This document shows, piece after piece, positions 37,206-46,009 of a stretch of DNA of 64,000 nucleotides. The stretch spans positions 124,001-188,000 of the forward strand of contig NZ_SCNN01000004.1 in assembly GCF_005503535.1 (NCBI RefSeq). The letters are read 5' to 3'. Source of the stretch: Mesorhizobium comanense. GTDB taxonomy: Bacteria > Pseudomonadota > Alphaproteobacteria > Rhizobiales > Rhizobiaceae. Every line of letters begins with the position of its first letter. Positions within the stretch are counted from its first letter, which is position 1. Below the pieces are notes generated by a model. It worked only from the letters and a program-made list of their open reading frames with translations. It was not told the DNA's origin and did no database searches. The position numbers were made by a program, and so were the translations under genes.

Positions 37206-38404
37206 TTCAGCGGATACTTGGTGAATCCACGGCTGGCCCATTCGCCAGGCGGGACCAATGAGCCCACACGGAAGTTGAAGGATAGGACCCTCGTCGCATC
37301 CGCGTCGACTTCGCACCGGAAGTTTAGATTGTACCAGGTGTTTCTGGTGCTGAAGGCCGCCTGCGGCGGATTAAGAACATTACCTTTGTCCAGGGTAATG
37401 GTTGGTACCCATTTGATCGAATAGTCGGCTCCTTGCAATTCCTGGCTCAGAACGTTGCCGCAAAGATTGGCCACGCGCTGACCGCGCGGCACATTATCCA
37501 TGGAGCTTGTCGCCAACGCATCGCCGGTTGCTCCTTGCGAGAACAGCTTTCTGACGCCCGGAAGACCGGAATACATCGGCGATCCTGCAACGTCGTTGCT
37601 GGTAGGGTTTGATTTCCCTGCTTTCCCGCTTGGGGCTTTGAAGGCTCTTGCCGGTTTGAATGCCATTGTCTTGGCTGGTTTGGGTTTTGCCTTGGCAGTC
37701 GAGGCTGGAGGCGCCGGCTTGTCGCCGGTCTCGGCTGCTAATGGCTTTGGCTCCGCAACCGCTTGCTTTTCGGCGGGTTGCGGCGCGGGTTCCTCTTTGT
37801 CCGGCTGCTGTTTGTCGGCATCCTCAGTCGGCCGCTTATCCTCGCTTTGCACAGGCTTTTCGTCCGGCGGGGCGGTTGCCGGCTTCTCGTCGGGCTTGCT
37901 CGGCTCTGCCTTCTGCTCTGGCGTTGCAGCCGGGGCGGGCCGGGCCGGCGTGGGTGTCGGTGTAATAGGCGGCTTCGCAGCCTCATCCTTGGCCGGCGAA
38001 GGCGCATTGGCTTGAGCGCTGCCGCCGTCGAGAGATTTCTCGGGCCCGGTATCCTTCTTGCCATACTGGAAAACAGGCTTCAGAACCGGAATGTTCACGG
38101 GTTTGGGCGGCGGCTCGGGCGGTTTTTCGACCTTCTGTTCCGGCGGCTTTTCGGCTTTGGGCTTGGGTGGCGGCGGGGGAACAGGTTTCGGCTTTGGCTG
38201 CTCCGGCGGAGGCACCAGCGCGACATTGACCGGCTCGTCCTGCTGAGGTTGTGTGGGGGGCGTGCGTACGCCGTATACCAGGGCCACCACGAAAAGCGCA
38301 TGCAGGAGCAGCGATGCGGGGATGCCCCACAACAGATTCTGACGCCGTTCTCCTGTCTCGCCCTTCATCCTGACCGATGTGGAATGAAAAAGCGGCAGCT
38401 TCAA
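37202..38404 (-). CDS. TonB-like Pro-rich membrane protein with C-terminal DUF930 domain
   Basis: A 400-residue protein with a TonB-like layout: short cytoplasmic start, one membrane helix (about 25-45), a very long Pro/Lys/Glu/Ala-rich stretch (about 50-270) able to span the periplasm, and a C-terminal globular domain (about 285-400) with LCGNVLSQELQ and two to three Cys, typical of DUF930. The function of DUF930 is not known; it is not the TonB C-terminal fold. Purifying periplasm-spanning design suggests an envelope link. It shares stop bases with the convergent HAD gene. Confidence 0.8.
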   Translation of the reverse strand: MKLPLFHSTSVRMKGETGERRQNLLWGIPASLLLHALFVVALVYGVRTPPTQPQQDEPVNVALVPPPEQPKPKPVPPPPPKPKAEKPPEQKVEKPPEPPPKPVNIPVLKPVFQYGKKDTGPEKSLDGGSAQANAPSPAKDEAAKPPITPTPTPARPAPAATPEQKAEPSKPDEKPATAPPDEKPVQSEDKRPTEDADKQQPDKEEPAPQPAEKQAVAEPKPLAAETGDKPAPPASTAKAKPKPAKTMAFKPARAFKAPSGKAGKSNPTSNDVAGSPMYSGLPGVRKLFSQGATGDALATSSMDNVPRGQRVANLCGNVLSQELQGADYSIKWVPTITLDKGNVLNPPQAAFSTRNTWYNLNFRCEVDADATRVLSFNFRVGSLVPPGEWASRGFTKYPLN

Positions 38405-38521
38405 GCATAAGCATTGGATTGACGCAATTTGGCCGCTGACAGCTTGGTGATCTGCGGTCTCGCGGGCCGCGCCTCCAAAGCGCTGGCGCCATTCAATCGG
38501 CTCGACGAGCCAAACCTGAAA

Positions 38522-39277
38522 TCAGCTGGCTTCGTTGCGCTGAATCCCGTCCAGGAGCCCCTCGTCCAGCCGCGTTTCGCCAAACCAGTTCAACCGGTTG
38601 ATGCCGACGAAGCCAGCATCGATCGCTTCATTCTCGTCGCCTGGCTCACTAGCATGCGCGCGTCCGCGCGGGACCGTAATCACCGTGCGGTCGCCGCCGC
38701 TTTCCACGATCTGCGCGCTCCGGGCGATCTTGTCGCGGCCGATGGCCGGCTGCCTGATTTCGGCCGGCAGAGCGGCCGGCAGATTGACGCTCAGCCAATG
38801 CCCTTCGGCAACCCAATCGGCGCGCGAGTGCCACAATGAGGCGATCAGTGCTCCGAGCCATCCGTCATCGGCATCGGTAAAATCGGGATTTTTCACGCGC
38901 GAGAAGCCGATGGCGGGAACGCCCCAGAAGCTCGCCTCCCGGGCAATGCCGAGCGTGCCGGAATAGGCAAGGTCTTCGGCGACGTTGCGGCCGTCATTGA
39001 CGCCCGAAAGCACCAGGTCGGGTTTCATCGCATCGGCGAACAGCCATGCCATCGCGCTCACCACACAGTCGGCGGGCGTGCCCGAGCAGGAATACCAGTT
39101 GGGCCCGACGCGCCGCATCGTCAATGGCCTTGCAATGGTCAGCGACGAGCCGGCAGCCGTCCGCTTGCCTTCGGGCGCAACCACCCAGACATCATCGCTC
39201 AGGTCGCTGGCGGCATTGACCAGTCGGGCCAGTCCCGGCGCTTCTATGCCGTCATCGTTGCAGATCAGGATTCTCAT
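38522..39277 (-). CDS. surE: SurE-like 5'/3'-nucleotidase
   Basis: A 251-residue SurE phosphatase. ICNDDGIEAPG (about 5-15) supplies the two Asp metal ligands; AAGSSLTIARPL, SGTPADCV and VLSGVNDGRNVAEDLAYSGT complete the family signature. SurE dephosphorylates nucleoside monophosphates and short polyphosphate. In many rhizobia surE lies with serS and pcm; here it closes an ABC transporter operon, so it may be a second, catabolic copy. Its ATG overlaps the stop of the metallo-beta-lactamase-fold gene as ATGA. Confidence 0.9.
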   Translation of the reverse strand: MRILICNDDGIEAPGLARLVNAASDLSDDVWVVAPEGKRTAAGSSLTIARPLTMRRVGPNWYSCSGTPADCVVSAMAWLFADAMKPDLVLSGVNDGRNVAEDLAYSGTLGIAREASFWGVPAIGFSRVKNPDFTDADDGWLGALIASLWHSRADWVAEGHWLSVNLPAALPAEIRQPAIGRDKIARSAQIVESGGDRTVITVPRGRAHASEPGDENEAIDAGFVGINRLNWFGETRLDEGLLDGIQRNEAS

Positions 39278-40440
39278 GGATTGCTCCCTTGCGGCACCGC
39301 GATCCGCTGGCCCGTGCGATAGTTCGTAAGCAGCGACGGGATATGGCTCTTCAGCTCATCGAGAAGGTCGGGCGCGCAGGAATGTCCAAGCGCCGCCGGC
39401 CGGCCGGCCTTCTCCCAGATGCCGACATTGCCGGACAGGGTGGGATGCGTGGGCATGCGCACCCAATCCGCCCGGCCGGCCGCGTGCAGCAAGTCGCCCG
39501 GGGAGCCCGCCGGCAGGTGTCCGGTGAGCAAGACCGGATAGCCCGCCTCCCCCGCACGAGGCAGCAGGCGCGACGACGGGCCGGCTTCGCCCATGCCGTC
39601 GTCGGCCAGCAGCGGCAGTGCCGGCAAAGGATCGACGTCGGTCCAATCGGGCGCTTCCGCGAGGCGATGGCGCAGAATGCCCGGAACGCCCGGCAACAGG
39701 GATGCCGAGGCATCGATCTGCGCCTGCAGCGACGAGCGCATGCTGGCATGGATGGCGAAGGGGCCAGGCAAGGCCGCGATCAGCTCCAGCGACCGGCCGG
39801 ACAAGGGCGTCGGCAGCAGGCACCCCTGCGGATGCCGGGCTACCCATTCGGAAATCTGTCGCGCCCGCGCAGCCCCCGCGATCGGGTCGGCGCCATAGGA
39901 AGCGTCGAGAATGAGAAGATCGCAATTCGGAATCCTGTCCATGACGAACACGTTGCTGTCGGGCACCACATCGGCCGAATAGGCGACCCGGCTGTCGCCA
40001 TCGTCGACGGCAAACCAGACGCCGCCGACGACATGCCCCGATCGTCCGGTGCTGATCGTGAGATTGCCGATCTTGAGCATATCTCCGGGTTCAAACAGCT
40101 CGATGCGGTCTCCCGGAAAAGGAAATCGGCTCAGGTCTCCGGCATCGGCATAGGCGGCAAGCGTGGCCGGGGCCTCATCGCGGGTCTCCGCCGTCATGAA
40201 GATCGGGCCGGCGTAACCACGCGACAACAGCCAGCTCAGCGCGCCGACGTGATCTTCATGCGCGTGCGAGATGAAAAGCGCATCGATGTCTGCCGCCGAA
40301 CCTTCAAGTGCGGGATAGTAGGCCGGCCCCGAGGCTCCCACCCTGATGCCGGCGTCGAGGAGGATACGGTCCCCGCCGCTGCTCACGGCAACGCTGGTGC
40401 GGCCCTTTTCCCCGAAGCCGCCGAGCAGGTCCAGCATCAT
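39274..40440 (-). CDS. Metallo-beta-lactamase-fold hydrolase
   Basis: A 388-residue MBL-fold protein. The metal motif HAHEDH is near residue 62 (FISHAHEDHVGAL), a His in GRSGHVVGG near 140 and an Asp in AYSADVV near 158 fit the second metal site; LLILDASYG near 177 recalls the beta-CASP branch. Phosphodiesterase, lactonase or nuclease activity is possible. It starts one base into the ATPase stop (TGATG) and overlaps surE at its end, so it belongs functionally to the ABC uptake operon. A longer upstream reading exists but lies inside the ATPase gene. Confidence 0.82.
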   Translation of the reverse strand: MMLDLLGGFGEKGRTSVAVSSGGDRILLDAGIRVGASGPAYYPALEGSAADIDALFISHAHEDHVGALSWLLSRGYAGPIFMTAETRDEAPATLAAYADAGDLSRFPFPGDRIELFEPGDMLKIGNLTISTGRSGHVVGGVWFAVDDGDSRVAYSADVVPDSNVFVMDRIPNCDLLILDASYGADPIAGAARARQISEWVARHPQGCLLPTPLSGRSLELIAALPGPFAIHASMRSSLQAQIDASASLLPGVPGILRHRLAEAPDWTDVDPLPALPLLADDGMGEAGPSSRLLPRAGEAGYPVLLTGHLPAGSPGDLLHAAGRADWVRMPTHPTLSGNVGIWEKAGRPAALGHSCAPDLLDELKSHIPSLLTNYRTGQRIAVPQGSNP

Positions 40441-41519
40441 CACGATGATGTCCCTGCCGCCGGGATCAGCCAGCCGGATTTCACGCGCAGCCGCGCCTGG
40501 GATCCGCTTTCCAGGAGGACCGGGTCCGGCTGCTCGAAATGCAGGGTGAGGCCAGGGCCGGCAGTGGGCGTGAATTCGATCCGCGCCGCGCCGCCCTGAT
40601 AGACCACCCGCTTGACCAGACCGTCGAAGCCGGAGACATCGGCCGACGCTTCGAGATCGGCGGAGCGGCAGCAGATCTTGGCGCCGGTACGGGGCCGTTC
40701 GCCAAGCCGGCAGCGGACCACGAGTTCGGTTCCGAGCACCCGCACCCTGCAATGGCCCGCCTCCTCCCCGCTGAGCACATCGGCCGGCAGCAGGATGCCC
40801 TGGGAAATGAAGGAGGCCACCATTTCATTTGCCGGCTCATGATAGAGTTCGCGCGGTGTCGCAAGCTGCGCCAGCCGGCCATGGTCCATCACCGCGATGC
40901 GGTCGGCTAGAGCCATTGCTTCGGCCTGGTCATGGGTGATGTAGACGATGGTGGTGCCCGAACGCTTGTGGAAGGCGGCGAACTCATCCTCCATCGAGGC
41001 TCTCAGATGCACGTCGAGATTGGCCAGAGGCTCGTCGAACAGCACCAGCGAAGGCGCGGCGACAAGACAGCGCGCCAGCGCGACACGCTGCCGCTGACCG
41101 CCGGAGAGGTTGGCGGGCCGGCGCTCGCCCAGTCCCTGCAGGTTGACCAGGGCCAGCGCGTCTTCCACCTTCTGGCGAGCGACGGCCTTGTCGAGCCTGG
41201 CCACCTTCAGCGAATAGCCGATATTCTCGGCCACCGTCATATGCGGCCACAGCGCATAGTTCTGGAAAACGATGCCGACCCGGCGCTTCTCCGGCGCAAC
41301 GCCGCCGCCGCTGTTCGACACGACGTCGCTGCCGATGCGGATTTCGCCTGAACTCACTTTCTCGAAACCGGCAACTAGGCGCAGCAATGTCGTCTTGCCG
41401 CAGCCGGAAGGCCCGAGCACCGCCAGGAACTCGCCGTCGGCGACGTCGATCGAGACATCCTTGACCGCATCGAAATCGGCGAAGCTCTTGGTCACATGGT
41501 CCAGGGTCAATCTCGCCAT
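40440..41519 (-). CDS. Iron/sugar-phosphate-type ABC transporter ATPase
   Basis: A 359-residue MalK/FbpC-type ATPase: P-loop GPSGCGKTT (about 35-43), Q-loop QNYALWPHM, signature LSGGQRQR, Walker B VLFDEPLANLD and H-loop TH, then a C-terminal TOBE regulatory domain (about 240-359). It powers the fused two-domain permease whose 3' end it overlaps by 13 bases. In this family substrates include ferric iron, phosphonates, polyamines and, for AfuABC, sugar phosphates. Confidence 0.9.
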   Translation of the reverse strand: MARLTLDHVTKSFADFDAVKDVSIDVADGEFLAVLGPSGCGKTTLLRLVAGFEKVSSGEIRIGSDVVSNSGGGVAPEKRRVGIVFQNYALWPHMTVAENIGYSLKVARLDKAVARQKVEDALALVNLQGLGERRPANLSGGQRQRVALARCLVAAPSLVLFDEPLANLDVHLRASMEDEFAAFHKRSGTTIVYITHDQAEAMALADRIAVMDHGRLAQLATPRELYHEPANEMVASFISQGILLPADVLSGEEAGHCRVRVLGTELVVRCRLGERPRTGAKICCRSADLEASADVSGFDGLVKRVVYQGGAARIEFTPTAGPGLTLHFEQPDPVLLESGSQARLRVKSGWLIPAAGTSS

Positions 41520-43210
41520 GGCAGAACTCCGCTTGGAAGATGAGGGGCAAGCAGATTGGTCACCAGCATCAGCCCGAAGGTGACCGCGACCGTGATGACC
41601 GACATCGCCGCCGCATAGTTGGAATCGCCGCCCTGTTCGAAGGAGAACATCACCACGCCGATGGTCTCGGACCCCGAGGACCACAGCAGCGCCGAGACGG
41701 TGAGCTCGCTGAGCGCCGTCATGAAGATCAGCAGGCCGCCGGCAACGGCCGCCGGCGCCACAAGCGGAAAGACGATCGTGCGCATGCGCGTGAACAGACC
41801 CGCGCCCGCCACCTGCGCGGCCTCCTCGAGTGCCCGGTCGATCTGGTGGTAGCCGCTGATCGTCGGCCGCAGCGCCAGCACCAGGAAGCGGGCGAGATAG
41901 GCGTAGAGGATGATCCAGACCGTGTTGTAGAGCTGGATGCCGGTGAGCGGGATGGGCCGCAGGAAAAGCAGCAGCGAAGCGATTGCCAGCACCACACCCG
42001 GCAAGGCATAGGGCAGTTCGACCGACAGGTTGAGCAGCCGCACCCAGCGCTGCTTGCCCCAGGCGATGAGATAGCCGACCGGGACGGCGACGATGACCGC
42101 GAAGAAGGCGGCCGCGATCGACAGCCAGAAGCTGTTGAAGAAGGCGCGCCTGGCGGCATCGTGTTCGAACAGCACGAAGCGGTAATTGTCGAGCGTCGCG
42201 GTCTTTCCCGTAAGCGCGATGCCGTAGCCCGGCACGAGCGACGTCAGCACCAGACCGAACAGCGGCAGCACCAGCACCAGCAGGATCAGCAGCCACATGC
42301 CGGCCTGGACGACGGGCCGCCAGCCGCCCAGTTCATAGGGCTCGGCAGGCAGCGAGGTGGAGGAGATGCGGTAGTCGCGCCGGCGGCTCATCACTTCCTG
42401 GGCAAGGATGCCGGCCATGGCGATGACGCCGATCAGCACCGACAGGAACGCCGTCTCACCGAGCACCGCCGGGCCGCCGCCGGCCAGCTTCTGGTAGATG
42501 AGCGTGGGCAGCACGAGATAGTTGGCCGGAATGCCGAGGAAAGCCGGAATGCCGAAATTGCCGACACAGGAGACGAAGGCCAATGCCGCGGCCGCCATGA
42601 TCGAAGGCGTCATCAGCGGCAACACGATGGTGACCAGCACGGTGAACCAGTTCGCGCCGCCGGCGCGTGCCGCCTCGACCAGTTCGCGCGGCAATTTGCG
42701 CAGGCCCGCGCGCACCAGCAGGAACACCAGCGGCCCATACTGCACACCGAGCAGCAGGATGATGCCCGAGGTCGAATAGAGCGGATTTTTCGTGCCGAGC
42801 GGCGGCGCCGCCCCGAAAAGCTTGAGAAACGGGCTTGCCGGTCCAAACAGTTGCAGCCAGGCCAGCGCCGTCACCTGCGGGGCGATCATCAGCGGCATGA
42901 CGTAGCACAGCACCAGGGCGCCGCGGCCGCGTATGTCGGTCAGCGAGACCAGCACAGCCACCAGGGTTCCCGACAGCACGGCGAGCAATGTACCGCCGAT
43001 GCCGACGACCAGCGTGTGCCAGGTCGCGATCCACGTCGCCGGGCTTCGCAATCCGGCTTCGACCGCTATTGTCGACAGGGTGCCGCCGGGCGCCACGATC
43101 TCCTTGATCAGGCGCAGCATCGGCAACAGGGAAAGCAGGACAATGACGATGGCCACCGCCACGGTCAGGGCCATTTCCTGGCCCCGGCTCTCCCTCACTC
43201 GTGTGGGCAT
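41507..43210 (-). CDS. FbpB/AfuB-type fused ABC permease
   Basis: A 567-residue inner membrane protein with about 12 helices in two homologous halves, each with an EAA-type loop (VEAARAGGANWFTVLVTIVLPL near 190 and LEEAAQVAGAGLFTRMRTIVFPL near 470). This duplicated layout is typical of FbpB/AfuB/PhnU-like importers. ATG at 43210 starts MPTRVRESRG before the first helix. It follows the binding-protein gene across a gap with a perfect 28-base palindrome and overlaps the ATPase gene. Confidence 0.9.
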   Translation of the reverse strand: MPTRVRESRGQEMALTVAVAIVIVLLSLLPMLRLIKEIVAPGGTLSTIAVEAGLRSPATWIATWHTLVVGIGGTLLAVLSGTLVAVLVSLTDIRGRGALVLCYVMPLMIAPQVTALAWLQLFGPASPFLKLFGAAPPLGTKNPLYSTSGIILLLGVQYGPLVFLLVRAGLRKLPRELVEAARAGGANWFTVLVTIVLPLMTPSIMAAAALAFVSCVGNFGIPAFLGIPANYLVLPTLIYQKLAGGGPAVLGETAFLSVLIGVIAMAGILAQEVMSRRRDYRISSTSLPAEPYELGGWRPVVQAGMWLLILLVLVLPLFGLVLTSLVPGYGIALTGKTATLDNYRFVLFEHDAARRAFFNSFWLSIAAAFFAVIVAVPVGYLIAWGKQRWVRLLNLSVELPYALPGVVLAIASLLLFLRPIPLTGIQLYNTVWIILYAYLARFLVLALRPTISGYHQIDRALEEAAQVAGAGLFTRMRTIVFPLVAPAAVAGGLLIFMTALSELTVSALLWSSGSETIGVVMFSFEQGGDSNYAAAMSVITVAVTFGLMLVTNLLAPHLPSGVLPWRD

Positions 43211-43235
43211 GATTGTGTTTCCTGGGTCGAGGCGA

Positions 43236-43263
43236 GCGGGATGCCGGCCGGCCGGCATCCCGC
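43236..43263 (-). terminator. Perfect 28-base palindrome between binding-protein and permease genes
   Basis: Two 14-base arms with no loop, centred on GGCC|GGCC (positions 43236-43263). No T-run follows on the minus strand, so it probably acts as an RNA-stabilising or attenuating hairpin that raises binding-protein mRNA over permease mRNA, not as a full terminator. Confidence 0.55.
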
Positions 43264-43276
43264 CGTCATTGACGGC

Positions 43277-44263
43277 TCAGCCGCCGAACAGTTCCTGGAA
43301 CTTCGCCTTGTCGGCGTCGGTTTTGGCGACGATCGCCTTGGTGTCGAACGGCATCACCTTGACCTTGACACCTTCCGGCAGCCATTCGGGACGGCCGACC
43401 GAAGCGCGCGCCGGCAGGTAACCCATCGACAGCGCCAGCTTCTGGCCTTCGTCAGACAGAATGAAGTCGACGAACTTCTTGGCGCCGTCGACATTCTTGG
43501 CGGTCTTCATGATGGCCACCGGCTCGGTCACGGCGGGCACGCCTTCACTGGGGAACACGAACTCGACCGGCGAACCCTTCTTCTTGGCGTTCATCGCCAT
43601 GAAGTCGACGAGGATGCCATAGGGCTTCTCGCCCGACGCCACCGATTTCAGCACCGCGCCATTGCCGCGCACGCTGACGGTGTTGTTGGTCTTCAGCTTC
43701 TGGAAGAAGTCCCAGCCGTAATTGCTGTCGCCCGCGAAGCCCGACAGCAGATAGGCGGCCGCACCCGAATAGAGCGGGCTCGGCATCACCAGGCCATCGG
43801 CATAGGCCGGCTTGGCCAGATCGGCCCAATGCTGCGGCTTTTCGGCCGCCGCGGTGTTGTAGACGATGCCGGTGGTGATCAGCTTGCTGCCGAAATAGGT
43901 CTTGCCGGCGTCATAGGCATCGGCCTCGATGCCGTCGAGCTTGGCCTCTGGATAGGCCATCAGACGGTCATCCTTCTTCAGCAGTTCCATCGAGACCGCG
44001 TCGGCGATCAACAGCACGTCGGCCTGCGGGCTGCCGGCGGCGAACTCCGCCGCCATCTTGGTCAGGATGTCGCTGGTTCCCGAGCGATAGATGGTGACAT
44101 CGATGCCGGGCTGCGCCTTCTTGAAGGCCTCCACGGTCTTGGCCGCGTCGGCTTCGGGCTGGGATGTGTAGAGCGTCAGTGTTTCGGCGTTTGCCACGCC
44201 GGCAAACAAAGCCGCCGCGAGCGCCAGCTGGCTGGCCAGCAGCGTGATGAAGTGCGTCTTCAT
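43277..44263 (-). CDS. AfuA/FbpA-type ABC substrate-binding protein
   Basis: A 328-residue periplasmic protein with signal peptide ending ANA at about residue 25. It has the iron-type binding-protein layout: LTLYTSQPEADAAKTVEAF, VYRSGTSDIL-like segment, ITTGIVYN, PSPLYSGAA and GYLPARASV. The tyrosine pair that binds ferric iron in FbpA (YY near residue 195) is not evident, so ferric iron is unlikely; AfuA-like sugar-phosphate or phosphonate binding is more plausible with SurE and the MBL hydrolase downstream. It is first in the operon and divergent from a SorC regulator. Confidence 0.88.
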   Translation of the reverse strand: MKTHFITLLASQLALAAALFAGVANAETLTLYTSQPEADAAKTVEAFKKAQPGIDVTIYRSGTSDILTKMAAEFAAGSPQADVLLIADAVSMELLKKDDRLMAYPEAKLDGIEADAYDAGKTYFGSKLITTGIVYNTAAAEKPQHWADLAKPAYADGLVMPSPLYSGAAAYLLSGFAGDSNYGWDFFQKLKTNNTVSVRGNGAVLKSVASGEKPYGILVDFMAMNAKKKGSPVEFVFPSEGVPAVTEPVAIMKTAKNVDGAKKFVDFILSDEGQKLALSMGYLPARASVGRPEWLPEGVKVKVMPFDTKAIVAKTDADKAKFQELFGG

Positions 44264-44381
44264 GAGACCTCCTGTCTTGTCTGTGCACGACCGGACCGGC
44301 CCCAGGCCGATACCCCGTCTCTTCCTCCCTGCACGGCGCATATGACTGGTGGATGACACAGCGCGTGAAACCCACAAAATA

Positions 44382-44415
44382 TGTTCATATGTTCAATGTC
44401 AATTACAAATGAACA
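44382..44415. promoter_or_regulatory. Candidate SorC operator in the divergent promoter
   Basis: Half-sites TGTTCAT (44382-44388), TGTTCAA (44390-44396) and inverted ATGAACA (44409-44415) crowd an AT-rich stretch between the binding-protein and SorC genes. The spacing of the first and last (27 bases centre to centre) suits a tetrameric SorC protein on one face of DNA. Prediction only. Confidence 0.45.
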
Positions 44416-44525
44416 GAGATGTGCCACAATCCATCAAGCCGCGATCCGGCATCCAGTTGACACAAGGCCGGCGTTTCTCCGATGTCGGCAGCGCCCCCGC
44501 CAGGACTCATGAGGGATGAGAACCT

Positions 44526-45497
44526 ATGTCCACGCAAAAGCCCCGACCGGCCCGCCTGCCGATGGTTTCGTCCGACCTGAATGTGAAGACCGCCTGGCTC
44601 TATTACGTCGAAGGCCTCACGCAGGAGCAGATCGCCGAAAAGCTCGATGTCTCCAGGGTGAAGGTCATGCGGACACTCGCCGCCTGCACGGCCGAAGGCA
44701 TCGTCGTTACCATGATCAATGCGCCAACTGCCGAACAGGTGGCGCTCGAAAGGGACCTGGAAAGGCGCTGGGGCCTCGATGCCGCCGTCGTCGTCCCCAC
44801 GCCTTCGGCGCATGAGCATCTGGAAAAGGCGATCGGCCATGCCGTCGCTGCCTATCTCGGCGAACAGATGCAGGACGGCATGACGCTCGCCATCGGCGGC
44901 GGCGCCACGCTGCACTCCAGCCTGGGCTTCCTTGCCCGCCGGCAATTGAAACGCGCTTCCGTGGTCGCGCTCGTCGGCAGCCTGCCGCATTCTCAATGGA
45001 TCAACCCCTCGATCGTCGCGGCGAAGGTCGCCGACGTTTTCGAGGTCGACAGCTACCAGATCACCGCACCGGTAACCGTGGACGATCCTGCGCTGCGCGA
45101 TCTGCTTTGGGCGCAACCCACACTGCAAGACGTGCAGCGGCGCGCGGCTGCCGCCGACATAGCGCTGCTCACCGTCGGCGACATGTCGCCCGATGCCACG
45201 ATCTTCCGGCACGGCATTGTTCCGTCATCGCTGATCGCACCGCTCAAGGCGAGGGGCGCGGTCGCCAACATGCTGTGCTTTTTCGTCGACACCGCCGGGC
45301 GCCTGGTCGACCACGAGGTCAACGGCCGGGTCATGGCCATCGATCTCGATGTCGTCGGCAAGGTGCCCAATGTCGTGCTGGCCGCCGGCGGGAAACGCAA
45401 GGTGGCGGCGATCCTCGCGGCGCTGAAGGCCGTCAGCACCAATGTGCTGATCACCGACAGCGACACCGCCGCGGCACTGTTGGCCAAAGGCGGCTGA
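44526..45497 (+). CDS. SorC-family transcriptional regulator of the ABC/SurE operon
   Basis: A 323-residue SorC-type regulator: N-terminal HTH in YVEGLTQEQIAEKLDVSRVKVMRTL (about 27-50 in parts) and a ligand domain with GGGATLHSSLGF, LTVGDMSPDATIFRHG and AAGGKRKVAAILAAL. SorC proteins normally sense phosphorylated sugars. It is divergent from the AfuA-type binding-protein gene over 262 bases, so it is the likely regulator of the ABC-MBL-SurE operon. That a phosphosugar sensor controls this importer supports a sugar-phosphate-like substrate. Confidence 0.88.
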   Translation: MSTQKPRPARLPMVSSDLNVKTAWLYYVEGLTQEQIAEKLDVSRVKVMRTLAACTAEGIVVTMINAPTAEQVALERDLERRWGLDAAVVVPTPSAHEHLEKAIGHAVAAYLGEQMQDGMTLAIGGGATLHSSLGFLARRQLKRASVVALVGSLPHSQWINPSIVAAKVADVFEVDSYQITAPVTVDDPALRDLLWAQPTLQDVQRRAAAADIALLTVGDMSPDATIFRHGIVPSSLIAPLKARGAVANMLCFFVDTAGRLVDHEVNGRVMAIDLDVVGKVPNVVLAAGGKRKVAAILAALKAVSTNVLITDSDTAAALLAKGG

Positions 45498-45529
45498 GAC
45501 GGCTTCGATTCGAATTTCTGAGTTCGGTT

Positions 45530-45898
45530 TTAGATCAGGCCGCGGTCGCGCAAAAAGTCCTCGACGCCGACATGGGTCATGGATTCGAATTCGGCGATCG
45601 CCTCGGCCACCCGCTTGCGCTGGGCCGCCAGCAGCGTGAACACCTGCTTCATCTCGCCGGAAACGCCGAACCGGCTCCACCGCTCGGCGATGTGCGCGGG
45701 CAGGCCGATATCGGCGCAGAACGCATCCAGGCTCTCAAATCCAAGGCTGGCGACAAGCTGCTTGGTCTCTTGCGCCGACATGCGCGGCTCGAATGCATGA
45801 TCGTGCAGACGCTGCGCCACCAGTTTGATGTCGGACGGCGACGCGCCCATGACCTTGCCGAACAGGGTTTTGACGTCGGACGGGTCGAATGCGGGCAT
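45530..45898 (-). CDS. Small conserved hypothetical protein
   Basis: A 122-residue soluble protein beginning MPAFDPSDVKTLFGKVMGAS, mostly helical, with ASPSDIKLVAQRLHDHAFEPRMS and a C-terminal helix EFESMTHVGVEDFLRDRGLI. I do not recognise a domain. The ATG at 45898 has AAGGGAGG about 7 bases upstream, which decides it over a longer start. It lies between the SorC regulator (convergent) and the E2 gene (same direction, 111 bases upstream of it), but no functional link is visible. Confidence 0.68.
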   Translation of the reverse strand: MPAFDPSDVKTLFGKVMGASPSDIKLVAQRLHDHAFEPRMSAQETKQLVASLGFESLDAFCADIGLPAHIAERWSRFGVSGEMKQVFTLLAAQRKRVAEAIAEFESMTHVGVEDFLRDRGLI

Positions 45899-46009
45899 GC
45901 GGGCCTCCCTTGATCGCGTTCCATCAAGAACATGGGTCAAGGGTCGGCGCCTGACAAGTCGTTTCTGTCGTGAGCCGGCGCAACATTGGCGCCGGCTAAT
46001 GCCTTATGG

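Noticed and set aside
43277..44263. Ferric-iron binding protein (FbpA)
   Set aside because: Family resemblance is to the iron type, but I could not find the adjacent Tyr pair that coordinates iron, and no iron-responsive box was seen; left as AfuA/phosphonate-like.
41540..44356. Very long open frame (over 900 codons) on the plus strand opposite the ABC genes
   Set aside because: It is the antisense shadow of the permease and binding-protein genes; composition is Arg/Gln/His/Asp-rich as expected from GC-rich antisense, with no domain, and it crosses several real genes.
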